64,000 bases of DNA from NCBI GenBank assembly GCA_964439625.1, contig CAYTPI010000020.1, forward strand, positions 1 through 64,000. The letters run 5' to 3'. The notes under the pieces are model-generated. The model was not told the DNA's origin. It saw only the letters and a program-made list of their open reading frames with translations, and did no database searches. Origin of the DNA: CAYTPI01 sp964439625. Lineage in GTDB: Bacteria; Chloroflexota; Anaerolineae; Aggregatilineales; UBA3940. Numbering within the stretch: the stretch's first letter is position 1; each line of letters starts with the position of its first letter. Below, piece by piece: positions 17,483 to 27,289 of the stretch. The position numbers were made by a program, and so were the translations under genes.

Positions 17483-18838
17483 ATGCAGCGACAAACTACT
17501 GGCATTATTGGTTATGGTCGCTTTGGTCAGTTTTTTGCTGACCTGTTGTCCGACACGTACAAAGTTATTGTGTCGGACACGCAAGATCGGTCAGATATAG
17601 CGGTTGAAAACGGGCACGAGTATATGTCTACAAAAGAACTATGTAGGCAAGCAGATGCTATCTTTATCTGTGTGCCAATTAACCGCTTTGAGCAGACCGT
17701 CAAAGAGATTAAGCCGTTAATTCAACCAGATACGATCATTTTTGATACTTGCTCAGTTAAGGTGCACCCTGCCGCCGTGATGCAAAACATCTTAGGCATG
17801 GTTGAAGGCATCGACCTAGTGGCAACACATCCAATGTTTGGACCAGACAGCGTTGCCGCTAACGGGCTGGCAGGTTTACCAATTGTAATCTGGCCGTTGT
17901 TGTCCCAATCACAGAAATATCTTTCGTGGCGCAAGTTCTTCGAGAGCAAAGACATTCGTATCGTCGAGATGACCCCAGACGAGCACGATAAACTAGCCGC
18001 AGATACGCAAGGGCTCACACACTACATGGGCCGCATTCTCGGAGAGATGCATCTACTCCCTACTCGGATTGACACAACCGGTTACGAAATTATGCGGTCG
18101 CTAACACAGCAGACAAACAATGACTCGTGGGAGCTGTTTCGAGACTTACAGACTTTCAACCCTTACACCAAAGATATGCGGCTGCGGCTGGAGGGTGCCC
18201 TTGACACGGTCTACGGTGCGCTGATTCCTGAGTATGAAGACACTACCACCCTGAAGATTGGTATTCAGGGTGGTTTAGGTAGTTTCAATGAGGAAGCGTG
18301 CCGCCATTATTGTAAAACTCACGGCATCAAAGATTTTGAGCTGAGCTACCTGTACACCAGCGTCAATGTATTGGATGCACTGCATCGCGGTGACATTCAT
18401 AATGGGGTATTCGCTATTCAGAATGCAGCGGGCGGCGTTGTGATGGAGACAATCCATGGGCTGGCTCGCTATCAATGTGAGATTCTGGAAGTATTTAGCA
18501 TCGTGATTAGTCATTGTGTCATGCATCATCCAGATGTTGCGTTCGAGGAAATTAATACCATCATTTCACATCCGCAGGCAATTGCACAGTGTAAAAACAA
18601 ACTAGCTACTAAGTACCCTAACCGACAGATCATCAGTGGTGAAGGCGACCTCATCGACCAAGCATTATGCGCCGAATACATCAACCAGGGCAAGTTGCCC
18701 CGGACGACAGCCGTGTTAGCACCAAAAGTCTGTGCTGAACTTAATGAATTGACGATTGAAGAAGAAGGTCTTCAGGACCTTGGTGACGACAACCTGACCA
18801 CGTTCGTATTTGTTGAACGACGGCATTACTTTCGCTAA
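17483..18838 (+). CDS. tyrA: Prephenate dehydrogenase fused to prephenate-dehydratase-like domain
   Basis: A 451-residue fusion; the ATG at 17483 is chosen over 17441 because GGAG lies 5 bases upstream and the Rossmann fold then begins at once (G-I-I-G-Y-G-R-F-G). Residues 1-250 form a TyrA domain with the T-H-P-M-F-G-P and later G-L-T-H catalytic His regions, making 4-hydroxyphenylpyruvate from prephenate. Residues 257-451 resemble prephenate dehydratase (G-G-L-G-S-F-N-E-E-A, then A-I-Q-N-A-A-G-G-V-V). The usual T-R-F catalytic motif reads T-T-F (Thr439-Thr440-Phe441), and there is no ACT domain. The C-terminal domain may therefore be altered or inactive. Confidence 0.85.
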   Translation: MQRQTTGIIGYGRFGQFFADLLSDTYKVIVSDTQDRSDIAVENGHEYMSTKELCRQADAIFICVPINRFEQTVKEIKPLIQPDTIIFDTCSVKVHPAAVMQNILGMVEGIDLVATHPMFGPDSVAANGLAGLPIVIWPLLSQSQKYLSWRKFFESKDIRIVEMTPDEHDKLAADTQGLTHYMGRILGEMHLLPTRIDTTGYEIMRSLTQQTNNDSWELFRDLQTFNPYTKDMRLRLEGALDTVYGALIPEYEDTTTLKIGIQGGLGSFNEEACRHYCKTHGIKDFELSYLYTSVNVLDALHRGDIHNGVFAIQNAAGGVVMETIHGLARYQCEILEVFSIVISHCVMHHPDVAFEEINTIISHPQAIAQCKNKLATKYPNRQIISGEGDLIDQALCAEYINQGKLPRTTAVLAPKVCAELNELTIEEEGLQDLGDDNLTTFVFVERRHYFR

Positions 18839-18890
18839 ACGTAAGCACAGCCACATTGAGAGCTGCTATGTTGCAGGAGTCGAGACCCTT

Positions 18891-20240
18891 ATGCCTAACC
18901 ACATTGACGATGGCCTTCGCTTCATCAAGCGCTTTAATAACCCTTACTTTGCAGCCACCAAACTTGGCAGCACCGGGCAAACTTGGGGCATCGATGCATT
19001 ACGTCCGATCTTAAAGCAGCTTGATGACCCGCATTTAAAAGTACCGGTGGTGCACATCGCCGGGACAAAAGGAAAAGGATCAACGGCAGCCCTGACTACA
19101 CACGCCTTGATGGCGGCTGGCTACAAAGTCGGGCTGTATACAACGCCGCACCTACAAACTTGGAACGAGCGCATCCAGATTAACCGCGAACCAATCGGCG
19201 CAGTCCGGCTTACGCAATTGGTTCAATCGGCATTGACTAACGTCGATATTCGTGACGAAGACACGCTGCTGACTGAATATGAACTGGCAACAGCGCTAGC
19301 TTTTCTGTATTTTGCTGAAGAGGACTGCGATCTGGCTGTTATCGAGGTTGGACTGGGGGGCACTGTAGACGCTACAAACGTAGTTGAACCAATAGTGAGT
19401 GTCATCTCACGGATTAGCTACGATCATATGCAGTTCCTTGGGGATACGCTGACGGAGATCGCCGGGAATAAAGCAGGCATCATCAAGCTCAACACGCCGA
19501 CCGTCTCTGTGAAACAAACTGAAGAGGCCATGTCTGTGATACGAAGGAAGGCAGCCAAGCAACGTTCTTCGCTGACGGTGGTCGGTGAAAATTGGTTTTA
19601 TCAACCAATTAGCGGTGAAGTCGAGCGTCTACGTTTGCAGATAGGCCCTTCCCTCGATGCACTTGAAACCTATGATGTGGGGCTTTCTGGGTTATTCCAA
19701 TTCGAAAACGCAGCCTTAGCTGCCGCAGCGCTCCAACAGGTTGATCAAGCTGGCTTTACCGTACCGACGGCAGCGGTCAAACAGGGGTTTGCGGCAACTA
19801 AGTGGGATGGTCGGTTTGAAATCATCCAGAAAAAACCATTAACCATCCTTGACGGCGCACACAACGTCGATTCGATGAAAAAACTGATGGTTTCGTTAGA
19901 TATTTTGACAGCTATTCCCTACGAAAATCGAACCATCATCTTTGGTTGCATGGCAGATAAAGACGTTGACGGTCTTTTGAAAGTCATCATGCAACACGCC
20001 AAGAATATTATATTTACGGACTTTAACCACAGCCGTGCAGCCGACGCTGGCGCTTTGTATGAGCGTGCGCAGTACCATGCCCATGCGGAGCGTGTTCAAC
20101 AACGACCTCGGCTTGTTTTACAATCAGATATAAGAGACGCTTTTTTCACCGCCTTTGAGTATCTTCAACCACTAGACTTATTGGTCGCAACTGGATCGTT
20201 GTCACTGGTGGGGTCTATTCGAAATTTTTGGAAGCTTTAA
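18891..20240 (+). CDS. folC: Folylpolyglutamate synthase / dihydrofolate synthase
   Basis: A 449-residue FolC homologue; the ATG at 18891 follows AGGAG and matches the family N-terminus, although the frame is open from 18810. The ATP-binding loop G-T-K-G-K-G-S lies at residues 58-64, the substrate motif T-T-P-H-L follows near 84, and a conserved D-G-A-H-N loop marks the second domain. The enzyme adds glutamate to folates and may also make dihydrofolate from dihydropteroate. It follows tyrA by 52 bases and precedes lon by 27 bases. Confidence 0.94.
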   Translation: MPNHIDDGLRFIKRFNNPYFAATKLGSTGQTWGIDALRPILKQLDDPHLKVPVVHIAGTKGKGSTAALTTHALMAAGYKVGLYTTPHLQTWNERIQINREPIGAVRLTQLVQSALTNVDIRDEDTLLTEYELATALAFLYFAEEDCDLAVIEVGLGGTVDATNVVEPIVSVISRISYDHMQFLGDTLTEIAGNKAGIIKLNTPTVSVKQTEEAMSVIRRKAAKQRSSLTVVGENWFYQPISGEVERLRLQIGPSLDALETYDVGLSGLFQFENAALAAAALQQVDQAGFTVPTAAVKQGFAATKWDGRFEIIQKKPLTILDGAHNVDSMKKLMVSLDILTAIPYENRTIIFGCMADKDVDGLLKVIMQHAKNIIFTDFNHSRAADAGALYERAQYHAHAERVQQRPRLVLQSDIRDAFFTAFEYLQPLDLLVATGSLSLVGSIRNFWKL

Positions 20241-20267
20241 CCGCTTATATAGCTGGCAATTACACAT

Positions 20268-22763
20268 ATGACTGACGAAGTTTATCTGGCAGCACAAGGC
20301 CAGTTCTATACAGATGTTTCAACTCTTTTAGCGCAGTTCAGTGCGATTTCGAACGCAGAGCCAGATGACAATGGTATGGTGGAACTGGGATTATTGACCA
20401 TTTCGGACGCCGTATTGCTACCCAACATGGTCGTGCCGCTATTTGTCTCTGATGCGGTACTCTATGAAAAGCTAATGCAAGTAGAGCAAAAAACCGTTGT
20501 TATTGTCACCGAAGACGCCAATGGGCAACCTGGGTCAATTGGTGTTGAAGCCGCCCTCGGCGAAACACTGGAAACAGGGGATGGCGTGCGTGGCATGTAC
20601 GTTCAAGGAAGACGCCGCGTTGAAATTGACACACTCATTGAGGAAATTGGCCTTAGTAAAGTCACTGCAAAGCTTATTGCAGAAAAAACAGATACCACCC
20701 CCGAAATGATTGCCAACAGACGGGTCATGCTTGATCAACTAGGAAACCTAGCTGAATCAAGTCACCGGATATCAGAGGAAATGTATCTTCTAGCAACTCA
20801 AGCCGAACACCCAGGTGCACTTGCCGATCTTGTGGCAGCTGCTTTGCCCTTGACCCAAGCCGAACGTCTCGAAATCTTGACAATGACTGACGTCAGTCAG
20901 CGCTTAACAAAAGTCAACACACTGCTGCTCAATGAGATCGAATTGCTGGAACTCGAACATAACATCTACCAGCGGGTGCAAGGTGAAGTAGAGAAACTTC
21001 AGCGCGAAACTTATCTGCGAGAGCAAGTCAAGGCTATTCAGGCTGAATTAGGCGAAGACGATATTCATCTCCAAGAGATTGCTGAGCTTCGACATCGGGT
21101 CTCGAACGCACAGATGCCTGAAGCGGTCGAAAAACGGGCACTCAAAGAACTTGCTCGGCTCGAGCGAATGATCCCTGTTTCGCCTGAAGCTGTGGTGGCA
21201 TGGACGTATGTCGAATGGCTTGCTGACCTGCCGTGGGAAGCCAAAACGACCGATAACCTTGACATTTCTAATGCCAGAGATGTGCTTGATGCTGACCACT
21301 ATGGGCTGACGAAAATAAAAGAGCGTGTTTTGGAGTACATGGCAGTTAGAAAGCTGGCTCCAGACACGTCGAAAGGTCCTATCCTCTGCTTTGTAGGGCC
21401 TCCTGGTACAGGCAAAACATCCTTGGGTCGGTCAATTGCGCGTGCACTGGGTAAAGAGTTTGTGCGATTATCGTTGGGTGGAGTCCGAGATGAGGCTGAA
21501 ATTCGCGGGCACCGGCGAACATATATCGGCGCACTACCTGGGAGAATCATCCAGACGATGAAGAAAGCCGGCACACTCAACCCGCTGGTCATGTTGGACG
21601 AGATTGACAAGCTCGGCATGGATTACCATGGTGACCCCGCTTCGGCGCTGCTAGAAGTTCTGGATCCTGAACAGAACAAAGAGTTTTCTGATCACTATCT
21701 AGAGGTTGATTATGACTTAAGTCAAGTACTGTTTGTAACAACGGCTAACTACCTAGATACTTTACCAGACGCCCTGTTAGATCGCTTAGAAGTCATTGAG
21801 TTTCCCGGCTATACTGAGCTTGAGAAAATTGAGATTGCGCGCCAGTTTCTAATTCCAAAACAGATGCAGAAGAACGGCATTGCCAAAGTCGATTTGACCT
21901 TCGAGCAATCTGCACTTGAAGCAATCATCAATGAGTACACTTACGAAGCCGGTGTCCGTAACCTTGAGCGTCAAATAGCGACAATTTGCCGCAAAGTGGC
22001 CCTCAAAGTGGCACAAGATGAGCTATTACCCAAGCGCATTACAAATAGAGGTCTGAAGCAGTACCTTGGACCGGACCGCCTTCAAGGGCCTATTCTACAA
22101 ACAGAACCTGAGATAGGCTTGGCACAAGGTTTAGCATGGACTGATATCGGTGGGGATATTTTGCCGGTAGAAGTTTCACTGATGCCAGGTAAAGGCAACC
22201 TAACGCTGACAGGACAGCTTGGCGATGTGATGCAGGAAAGTGCACAAGCAGCCCTCAGTTATATACGGTCTCGCAGCGACGAATTCGATATTGACCCTGA
22301 CATATTTGAAAACACAGATATTCATGTTCATTTGCCCGAAGGGTCGGTTCCGAAAGATGGCCCATCAGCAGGTGTAACACTGGCAACTGCACTTGTCAGT
22401 GCGTTTACAAATCGACCAACGCGCCCCGACCTCGTGATGACCGGCGAAATCACGCTGAGGGGGCGCGTTCTACCCATCGGGGGGCTACGTAATAAAGCGT
22501 TAGCAGCCTACCGAGTTGGCATCACCGACGTCGTCATTCCCAGTTTCAACGTGCAGCATATCGAAGAGCTACCAAAATCCGTTCAGAAAGCGATGAACTT
22601 TCTAGCGGTTGACCACATGGATGAAGTGCTTGAGATCGCCTTGCTCGCTCCAGTCGAAGATGATGAAGACGACGTGGAACCAGATGAGCCAAATAGTGAT
22701 GCTGATCGCGAGGAACAATCTGCTTCAAAAGAAGCCGACCCTGAAGCACTGAACCCCCTATAA
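20268..22763 (+). CDS. lon: ATP-dependent protease Lon
   Basis: An 831-residue LonA protease. Residues 45-250 form the N-terminal substrate-binding domain, a coiled coil follows, and the AAA+ ATPase has Walker A G-P-P-G-T-G-K-T at 377-384. The protease domain carries the catalytic dyad Ser700 (in D-G-P-S-A-G) and Lys743 (in N-K-A). An acidic C-terminal tail of about 35 residues is an extra. Lon degrades misfolded and regulatory proteins. No HrcA/CIRCE element is seen upstream. Length is close to the family norm. Confidence 0.97.
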   Translation: MTDEVYLAAQGQFYTDVSTLLAQFSAISNAEPDDNGMVELGLLTISDAVLLPNMVVPLFVSDAVLYEKLMQVEQKTVVIVTEDANGQPGSIGVEAALGETLETGDGVRGMYVQGRRRVEIDTLIEEIGLSKVTAKLIAEKTDTTPEMIANRRVMLDQLGNLAESSHRISEEMYLLATQAEHPGALADLVAAALPLTQAERLEILTMTDVSQRLTKVNTLLLNEIELLELEHNIYQRVQGEVEKLQRETYLREQVKAIQAELGEDDIHLQEIAELRHRVSNAQMPEAVEKRALKELARLERMIPVSPEAVVAWTYVEWLADLPWEAKTTDNLDISNARDVLDADHYGLTKIKERVLEYMAVRKLAPDTSKGPILCFVGPPGTGKTSLGRSIARALGKEFVRLSLGGVRDEAEIRGHRRTYIGALPGRIIQTMKKAGTLNPLVMLDEIDKLGMDYHGDPASALLEVLDPEQNKEFSDHYLEVDYDLSQVLFVTTANYLDTLPDALLDRLEVIEFPGYTELEKIEIARQFLIPKQMQKNGIAKVDLTFEQSALEAIINEYTYEAGVRNLERQIATICRKVALKVAQDELLPKRITNRGLKQYLGPDRLQGPILQTEPEIGLAQGLAWTDIGGDILPVEVSLMPGKGNLTLTGQLGDVMQESAQAALSYIRSRSDEFDIDPDIFENTDIHVHLPEGSVPKDGPSAGVTLATALVSAFTNRPTRPDLVMTGEITLRGRVLPIGGLRNKALAAYRVGITDVVIPSFNVQHIEELPKSVQKAMNFLAVDHMDEVLEIALLAPVEDDEDDVEPDEPNSDADREEQSASKEADPEALNPL

Positions 22764-22848
22764 AGTATTGAACATTGCACATAGCAAGGAATTAGATAGA
22801 CTCTTTATTCAGGTCTTGTCAAAATTAGCCTGATAAGGAGCAGCGCGA

Positions 22849-23055
22849 TTGGCACCAGCGCCGGTCTTTGATATTGTGCAGCTAATACAAGCAACCCTAC
22901 TGGGCGCAACAGTCGCGCTTAGTGGCTTTGTGTTGCTTGGACTTTACACCTTTTTTCGATCAACCATCAGCAAACAAATACGCATCATCCTTTGGCAAGC
23001 CCGCAATCGAAAAAAGACAGAGTGCTCACGGTGGAATTCAACTAATGACGGATAG
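22849..23055 (+). CDS. Small single-pass membrane protein, coupled to pth
   Basis: A 68-residue protein starting at TTG with AAGGAG 8 bases upstream, an excellent ribosome-binding site. One hydrophobic helix (about residues 10-35) is followed by a strongly basic cytoplasmic tail. The stop at 23053-23055 lies inside the pth coding region, so the two genes overlap by 11 bases and are probably translationally coupled. I recognise no family. The strong initiation signal and position between lon and pth support a real gene. Confidence 0.6.
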   Translation: MAPAPVFDIVQLIQATLLGATVALSGFVLLGLYTFFRSTISKQIRIILWQARNRKKTECSRWNSTNDG

Positions 23056-23629
23056 ATCGCTGATAGTTGGGCTTGGTAACCCAGGTAGAAAGTACATCGG
23101 CAACCGGCATAACGCAGGGTTTCAGGTTGTTGACGGACTGGCAGAACAGTATGGGTTGTCTTTTGGAACCATCCAAAAGAAAGCGGCAGTTGCTAAAGGG
23201 CGGATCGCAGGTCACGATTGCATTCTAGCCAAGCCACAAACTTACATGAACGACAGCGGAGTCGCCGTTAAAGCACTGATGCGCTTCTACAAACTGCCGA
23301 CAGAAAATCTGCTGGTCGTTTATGACGATCTAGATTTACCAACCGGCACCTTACGACTACGCCCTGAAGGTGGCGCGGGGGGTCAGAATGGCATGCGCAG
23401 CATTATCCACCAGCTAGGGACGGAAGATTTTGCTCGGCTACGTGTGGGTATTGACCGTCCTCCGGGAAAGATGCCAGTCAAAGCATACGTTCTTCAAGAC
23501 TTTACACAAGCAGAATGGGACATTGTGCGTGAAACTTGGGGGCGCGCAATCGCTGCGATTAAAACATGGCTGACGGACGGAACCGAGCAAGCAATGAGCC
23601 GGTACAACGGCCCTGCCCCAACGGTATAA
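23045..23629 (+). CDS. pth: Peptidyl-tRNA hydrolase
   Basis: A 194-residue Pth. The ATG at 23045 is preceded by GGTGGA and places the family start V-G-L-G-N-P-G at residues 8-14; the longer frame from 22922 has no support. The catalytic His22 (in N-R-H-N-A-G), the Asn12 site and the Y-D-D-L-D-L-P-x-G loop are all present. The enzyme frees tRNA from prematurely released peptidyl-tRNA. It ends 28 bases before mfd, the classic pth-mfd order of many bacteria. Confidence 0.96.
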   Translation: MTDRSLIVGLGNPGRKYIGNRHNAGFQVVDGLAEQYGLSFGTIQKKAAVAKGRIAGHDCILAKPQTYMNDSGVAVKALMRFYKLPTENLLVVYDDLDLPTGTLRLRPEGGAGGQNGMRSIIHQLGTEDFARLRVGIDRPPGKMPVKAYVLQDFTQAEWDIVRETWGRAIAAIKTWLTDGTEQAMSRYNGPAPTV

Positions 23630-23657
23630 AACGAAAACTGTATCCAAAGACTTTTCT

Positions 23658-26600
23658 ATGAAACTAGACGGCCTACTGCCAGTTTTACGCAGGCTTCCTG
23701 AATATGAAGACCTAATTAATAGCCCACCAATGGGTCAATCACTTGGCCTGAATAAGGCAGCGCGTCCATTTGTATGTGCAGGGTTAGCACTCGACCTTGG
23801 TCGTCCGGTGCTGATCGTAACAGCATCAAGTAACACAGCATACAACATCTCTGAGCAGCTATTGGCGTGGTCAGCAGATTTAACCGTCCTGACGCTTGAG
23901 GAACCGGGGCCACGTCTGTATGAACGAGCCCCTTGGGGCGCGGATGCTGCCCGAAGCCGCCTTGAAGTCTTAACATGGTTGGTCAATTACCAAGAGTCCA
24001 ATCATAATTCTCCGTTGGTTGTAGTGAGTTCCGTCGCTGCGCTGATGCGTCGCACGGCCCCGCCAGACATCCTTCGTGAGCGCTTAATGCTGTTGAAAAA
24101 GGACGCTGAGCTGCCGAGCGGTCAGGTAGACGCGTTTTTACATGGGTTGCTTAAATTAGGGTACCAACCCGTAAGTGTTGTCAGCGAAGCAGGCACCTTC
24201 AGCCGACGCGGTGGCATTATCGACGTATTCCCCGTCTCGATGCAGTATCCGGTTCGCATTGAGCTATGGGGTGATGTCATTGACTCGATGCGAGGCTTTG
24301 ATATCGAAAGTCAACGCGGCCTGAACGAAGTAACAGAAGCACCGCTCCTCCCTGCTTGTGAGGCCCTACCAGAGTTTGGGCCAAATGTCGCTGAGCAGAT
24401 CGGGGCTTGGTATGAATCATACCAAGCCGACGAGGAGACCGACCCCGCACTTGACCCGCGTCGCGATTACGAAGGGCTCAAAGTCGGTGATCGCTTTGCA
24501 GGTATCAACTTTTATCTGCCGTTTATGTATGCAGACACCGCCAGCTTGATAGATTATCTACCTGAGAATACTCTCATTCTGGTAGACCAATGGGATGAGG
24601 TGCGAGACACGTTTGCAGACCTTGAGGGCAACGCGTTGAAGTTCAAGGAGGCACAACAGACACGACATGCCATCCCTGATGATATGCCCCTCCCCATGAT
24701 CACATGGGGGCAAATCAAAGACGATCTCAGCTACCGGGGTGCCATTGAACTCGGAGACAGCATAAACGCCTCGACCAGCCTTGGGCTTGCGGCGGCATTT
24801 AGCCCTGGCGACCGGTTCGCTGGTCAGTTGAAGTTGTTCATACAATCATTAGGAAAGAAAGCACGCGCAGCCAACAGCCACCTCATTGTTATTTCACGAC
24901 AAGCTAACAGGTTAACGGAGCTTTGGCAAGACTACCGAGGCACTGCTCCATACGAACTCATTGACGACCTCCCTGACGATGTTCCGGTGGGCAAACCACT
25001 ATTTGTTAACGGTGGTTTAACCGAAGGCTGGGTGCTAAATGGCGATGAGTTCCAGACACAGGTCTACACCGACCAAGAAATATTTGGCTGGCAGCGACCA
25101 GAACCACGCCGCCGAGAACGGCGCAGAGCAGCAACACCAGAAGCAACATTTGCCGACCTCGAACCAAATGACTTTGTCGTGCATAGTGAGTATGGCATTG
25201 GTCAATTCCGGGGCCTTGAAAAGCGCAAACTTAAGGACGTGGAACGTGAGTTTCTCGTCCTGACATATCATGGCGGCAACATCTTATATGTGCCGATCCA
25301 TCAGGCCGACCGAATTACGCGCTACATCGGGGCTAACGATAGTGACCCAGAACTTACCAAATTGGGTACACAAGACTGGTTAAAAGCAAAAACACGGACG
25401 CAAGAAGCAGTCGAAGAGCTAGCCAAAGATTTACTGGCGTTGTATGCAGAACGTGAGTCAATCAAGGGATATGCGTTTGAGCCAGATACACCTTGGCAGT
25501 ACGAACTGGAAGCATCTTTCCCATACATTGAGACAGATGACCAACTGAGGGCCTTGCAGGAAGTCAAAGCCGATATGGAAGTAGCACGTCCGATGGATCG
25601 GCTTATCTGTGGTGATGTCGGGTACGGCAAAACAGAAGTCGCTTTAAGAGCGGCGTTCAAAGCGGTGATGGACGGCAAACAAGTCGCCATGTTGGTACCA
25701 ACCACGGTACTAGCACAACAGCATTTTGAGACCCTGCGAGAGCGAATGACTGCATTTCCGGTGAAAGTTGAGATGCTGTCTCGTTTTAGGACGACGGCGG
25801 AACAGGGGAAAATAATCACAGAGATGACAGAAGGCAGCATTGATATTGTCGTCGGAACACACCGCCTACTGGGTAATGACATCCAATTTAACGATCTTGG
25901 GCTGTTAATTATTGATGAAGAGCAGCGTTTTGGCGTCACTCACAAGGAGAAGCTGAAGCAGCTTCGGACAGAAGTCGATGTCTTGACATTGACTGCAACG
26001 CCTATCCCACGTACTTTGTACATGAGTCTAACTGGTATCCGCGACATCAGTGTAATCAACACAGCCCCGAACGAGCGGCTGCCCATCGCCACACATGTGG
26101 GACGGCGTGATAATGACTTAATCCGGCAAGCGATTATGCGAGAGGTGGAGCGGCGCGGGCAGGCATTTTTCGTTCACAATCGAGTCAAAACCATATATTC
26201 AGAACTGGAACGCCTCAAGGCACTGGTACCGGAAGCACGCTTTGCAGTCGGGCATGGTCAGATGTCAGAAAGTGAACTGGAAGCCGTCATGAATCAGTTT
26301 ACCGCTGGGGAATTTGACGTTCTATTAACTACCACAATCATTGAGGCTGGTTTAGATATCCCTAACGCCAACACCTTGATCATCGACCGTGCTGACCACT
26401 TCGGTCTGTCACAGCTTCATCAACTACGCGGACGGGTAGGTCGTGGCGCAAACTTGGCATACGCTTACTTCTTTCATCCGGGCTACTCGCGCCTGACGAT
26501 GGAGGCCCGGGCAAGGCTCGACACCATCGCTGAAGAAACGGCACTTGGTGCTGGCATGAATATTGCTATGCGAGACTTAGAGATACGCGGTGCAGGCGAT

Positions 26601-27203
26601 ATCCTCAGCGGCAAGCAGCATGGTCATATATCGACTGTTGGTTTCCATCTTTACACGCGAATGCTGGCACAGGCTGTCAAACGCTTACGAGCAGAACGCG
26701 ATGAGAGTGAAGAGCCTCTACCTGAGATGGAAGGCGACATCAACACGCTAGCGCAGCGAGGTGCAGTGACGATTGACCTGCCAATCCCAACTTACTTACC
26801 GACCGACTACATTCCTGATTTATCGCTGCGTGTCAACATCTACCGACGTATGGCAGATATCCACTCAGATGATGACATTGATACGTTACGCGAGGAACTG
26901 GTAGACCGCTTCGGTACGCCACCTGCCCCAGTAGAAGGGTTATTGTATCAATTACGTGTCAAGAACCTTGGGCTAGATGCGGGCATCGATGCGGTATTGA
27001 CGGAAGGAAACCAACTCAACCTGCGGATACCTGGTTTGGCGTTCACAAATCGCAACGCGCTGCAAGAGCGCATCGGGCATAACGTCCGCGTTAGCCGCAC
27101 AGGTATCTGGCTTCCGCGCGAAAACGGCTGGCAGCAAGCACTGCTGGCAGTACTCAAACAAATTACTATTGAACGTGAGCGTGAAGCTCCGTTAGTTAGG
27201 TGA
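23658..27203 (+). CDS. mfd: Transcription-repair coupling factor
   Basis: An 1181-residue Mfd of normal length. The N-terminal UvrB-like region spans about residues 1-400. The RNA-polymerase-interacting CarD-like domain begins near residue 500 (D-F-V-V-H-S-E-Y-G-I-G). The RecG-like translocase has Walker A G-D-V-G-Y-G-K-T at 652-659 and D-E-E-Q at 753-756. A TRCF C-terminal domain closes the protein. Mfd removes stalled RNA polymerase and recruits UvrA. It directly follows pth. Confidence 0.97.
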   Translation: MKLDGLLPVLRRLPEYEDLINSPPMGQSLGLNKAARPFVCAGLALDLGRPVLIVTASSNTAYNISEQLLAWSADLTVLTLEEPGPRLYERAPWGADAARSRLEVLTWLVNYQESNHNSPLVVVSSVAALMRRTAPPDILRERLMLLKKDAELPSGQVDAFLHGLLKLGYQPVSVVSEAGTFSRRGGIIDVFPVSMQYPVRIELWGDVIDSMRGFDIESQRGLNEVTEAPLLPACEALPEFGPNVAEQIGAWYESYQADEETDPALDPRRDYEGLKVGDRFAGINFYLPFMYADTASLIDYLPENTLILVDQWDEVRDTFADLEGNALKFKEAQQTRHAIPDDMPLPMITWGQIKDDLSYRGAIELGDSINASTSLGLAAAFSPGDRFAGQLKLFIQSLGKKARAANSHLIVISRQANRLTELWQDYRGTAPYELIDDLPDDVPVGKPLFVNGGLTEGWVLNGDEFQTQVYTDQEIFGWQRPEPRRRERRRAATPEATFADLEPNDFVVHSEYGIGQFRGLEKRKLKDVEREFLVLTYHGGNILYVPIHQADRITRYIGANDSDPELTKLGTQDWLKAKTRTQEAVEELAKDLLALYAERESIKGYAFEPDTPWQYELEASFPYIETDDQLRALQEVKADMEVARPMDRLICGDVGYGKTEVALRAAFKAVMDGKQVAMLVPTTVLAQQHFETLRERMTAFPVKVEMLSRFRTTAEQGKIITEMTEGSIDIVVGTHRLLGNDIQFNDLGLLIIDEEQRFGVTHKEKLKQLRTEVDVLTLTATPIPRTLYMSLTGIRDISVINTAPNERLPIATHVGRRDNDLIRQAIMREVERRGQAFFVHNRVKTIYSELERLKALVPEARFAVGHGQMSESELEAVMNQFTAGEFDVLLTTTIIEAGLDIPNANTLIIDRADHFGLSQLHQLRGRVGRGANLAYAYFFHPGYSRLTMEARARLDTIAEETALGAGMNIAMRDLEIRGAGDILSGKQHGHISTVGFHLYTRMLAQAVKRLRAERDESEEPLPEMEGDINTLAQRGAVTIDLPIPTYLPTDYIPDLSLRVNIYRRMADIHSDDDIDTLREELVDRFGTPPAPVEGLLYQLRVKNLGLDAGIDAVLTEGNQLNLRIPGLAFTNRNALQERIGHNVRVSRTGIWLPRENGWQQALLAVLKQITIEREREAPLVR

Positions 27204-27289
27204 TTGTGTGCGGTTGTACTTGCCCGTGGCAGACAGTGACTGTAACATATCTTCAGTGATCCTACTGCCACCCAGAACTGAAGCGACTT

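Noticed and set aside
25322..25939. Long open frame of 205 codons antisense to mfd
   Set aside because: It lies wholly within the well-conserved mfd gene, its composition is Ser/Arg-rich as expected of a shadow frame, and it has no recognisable domain.
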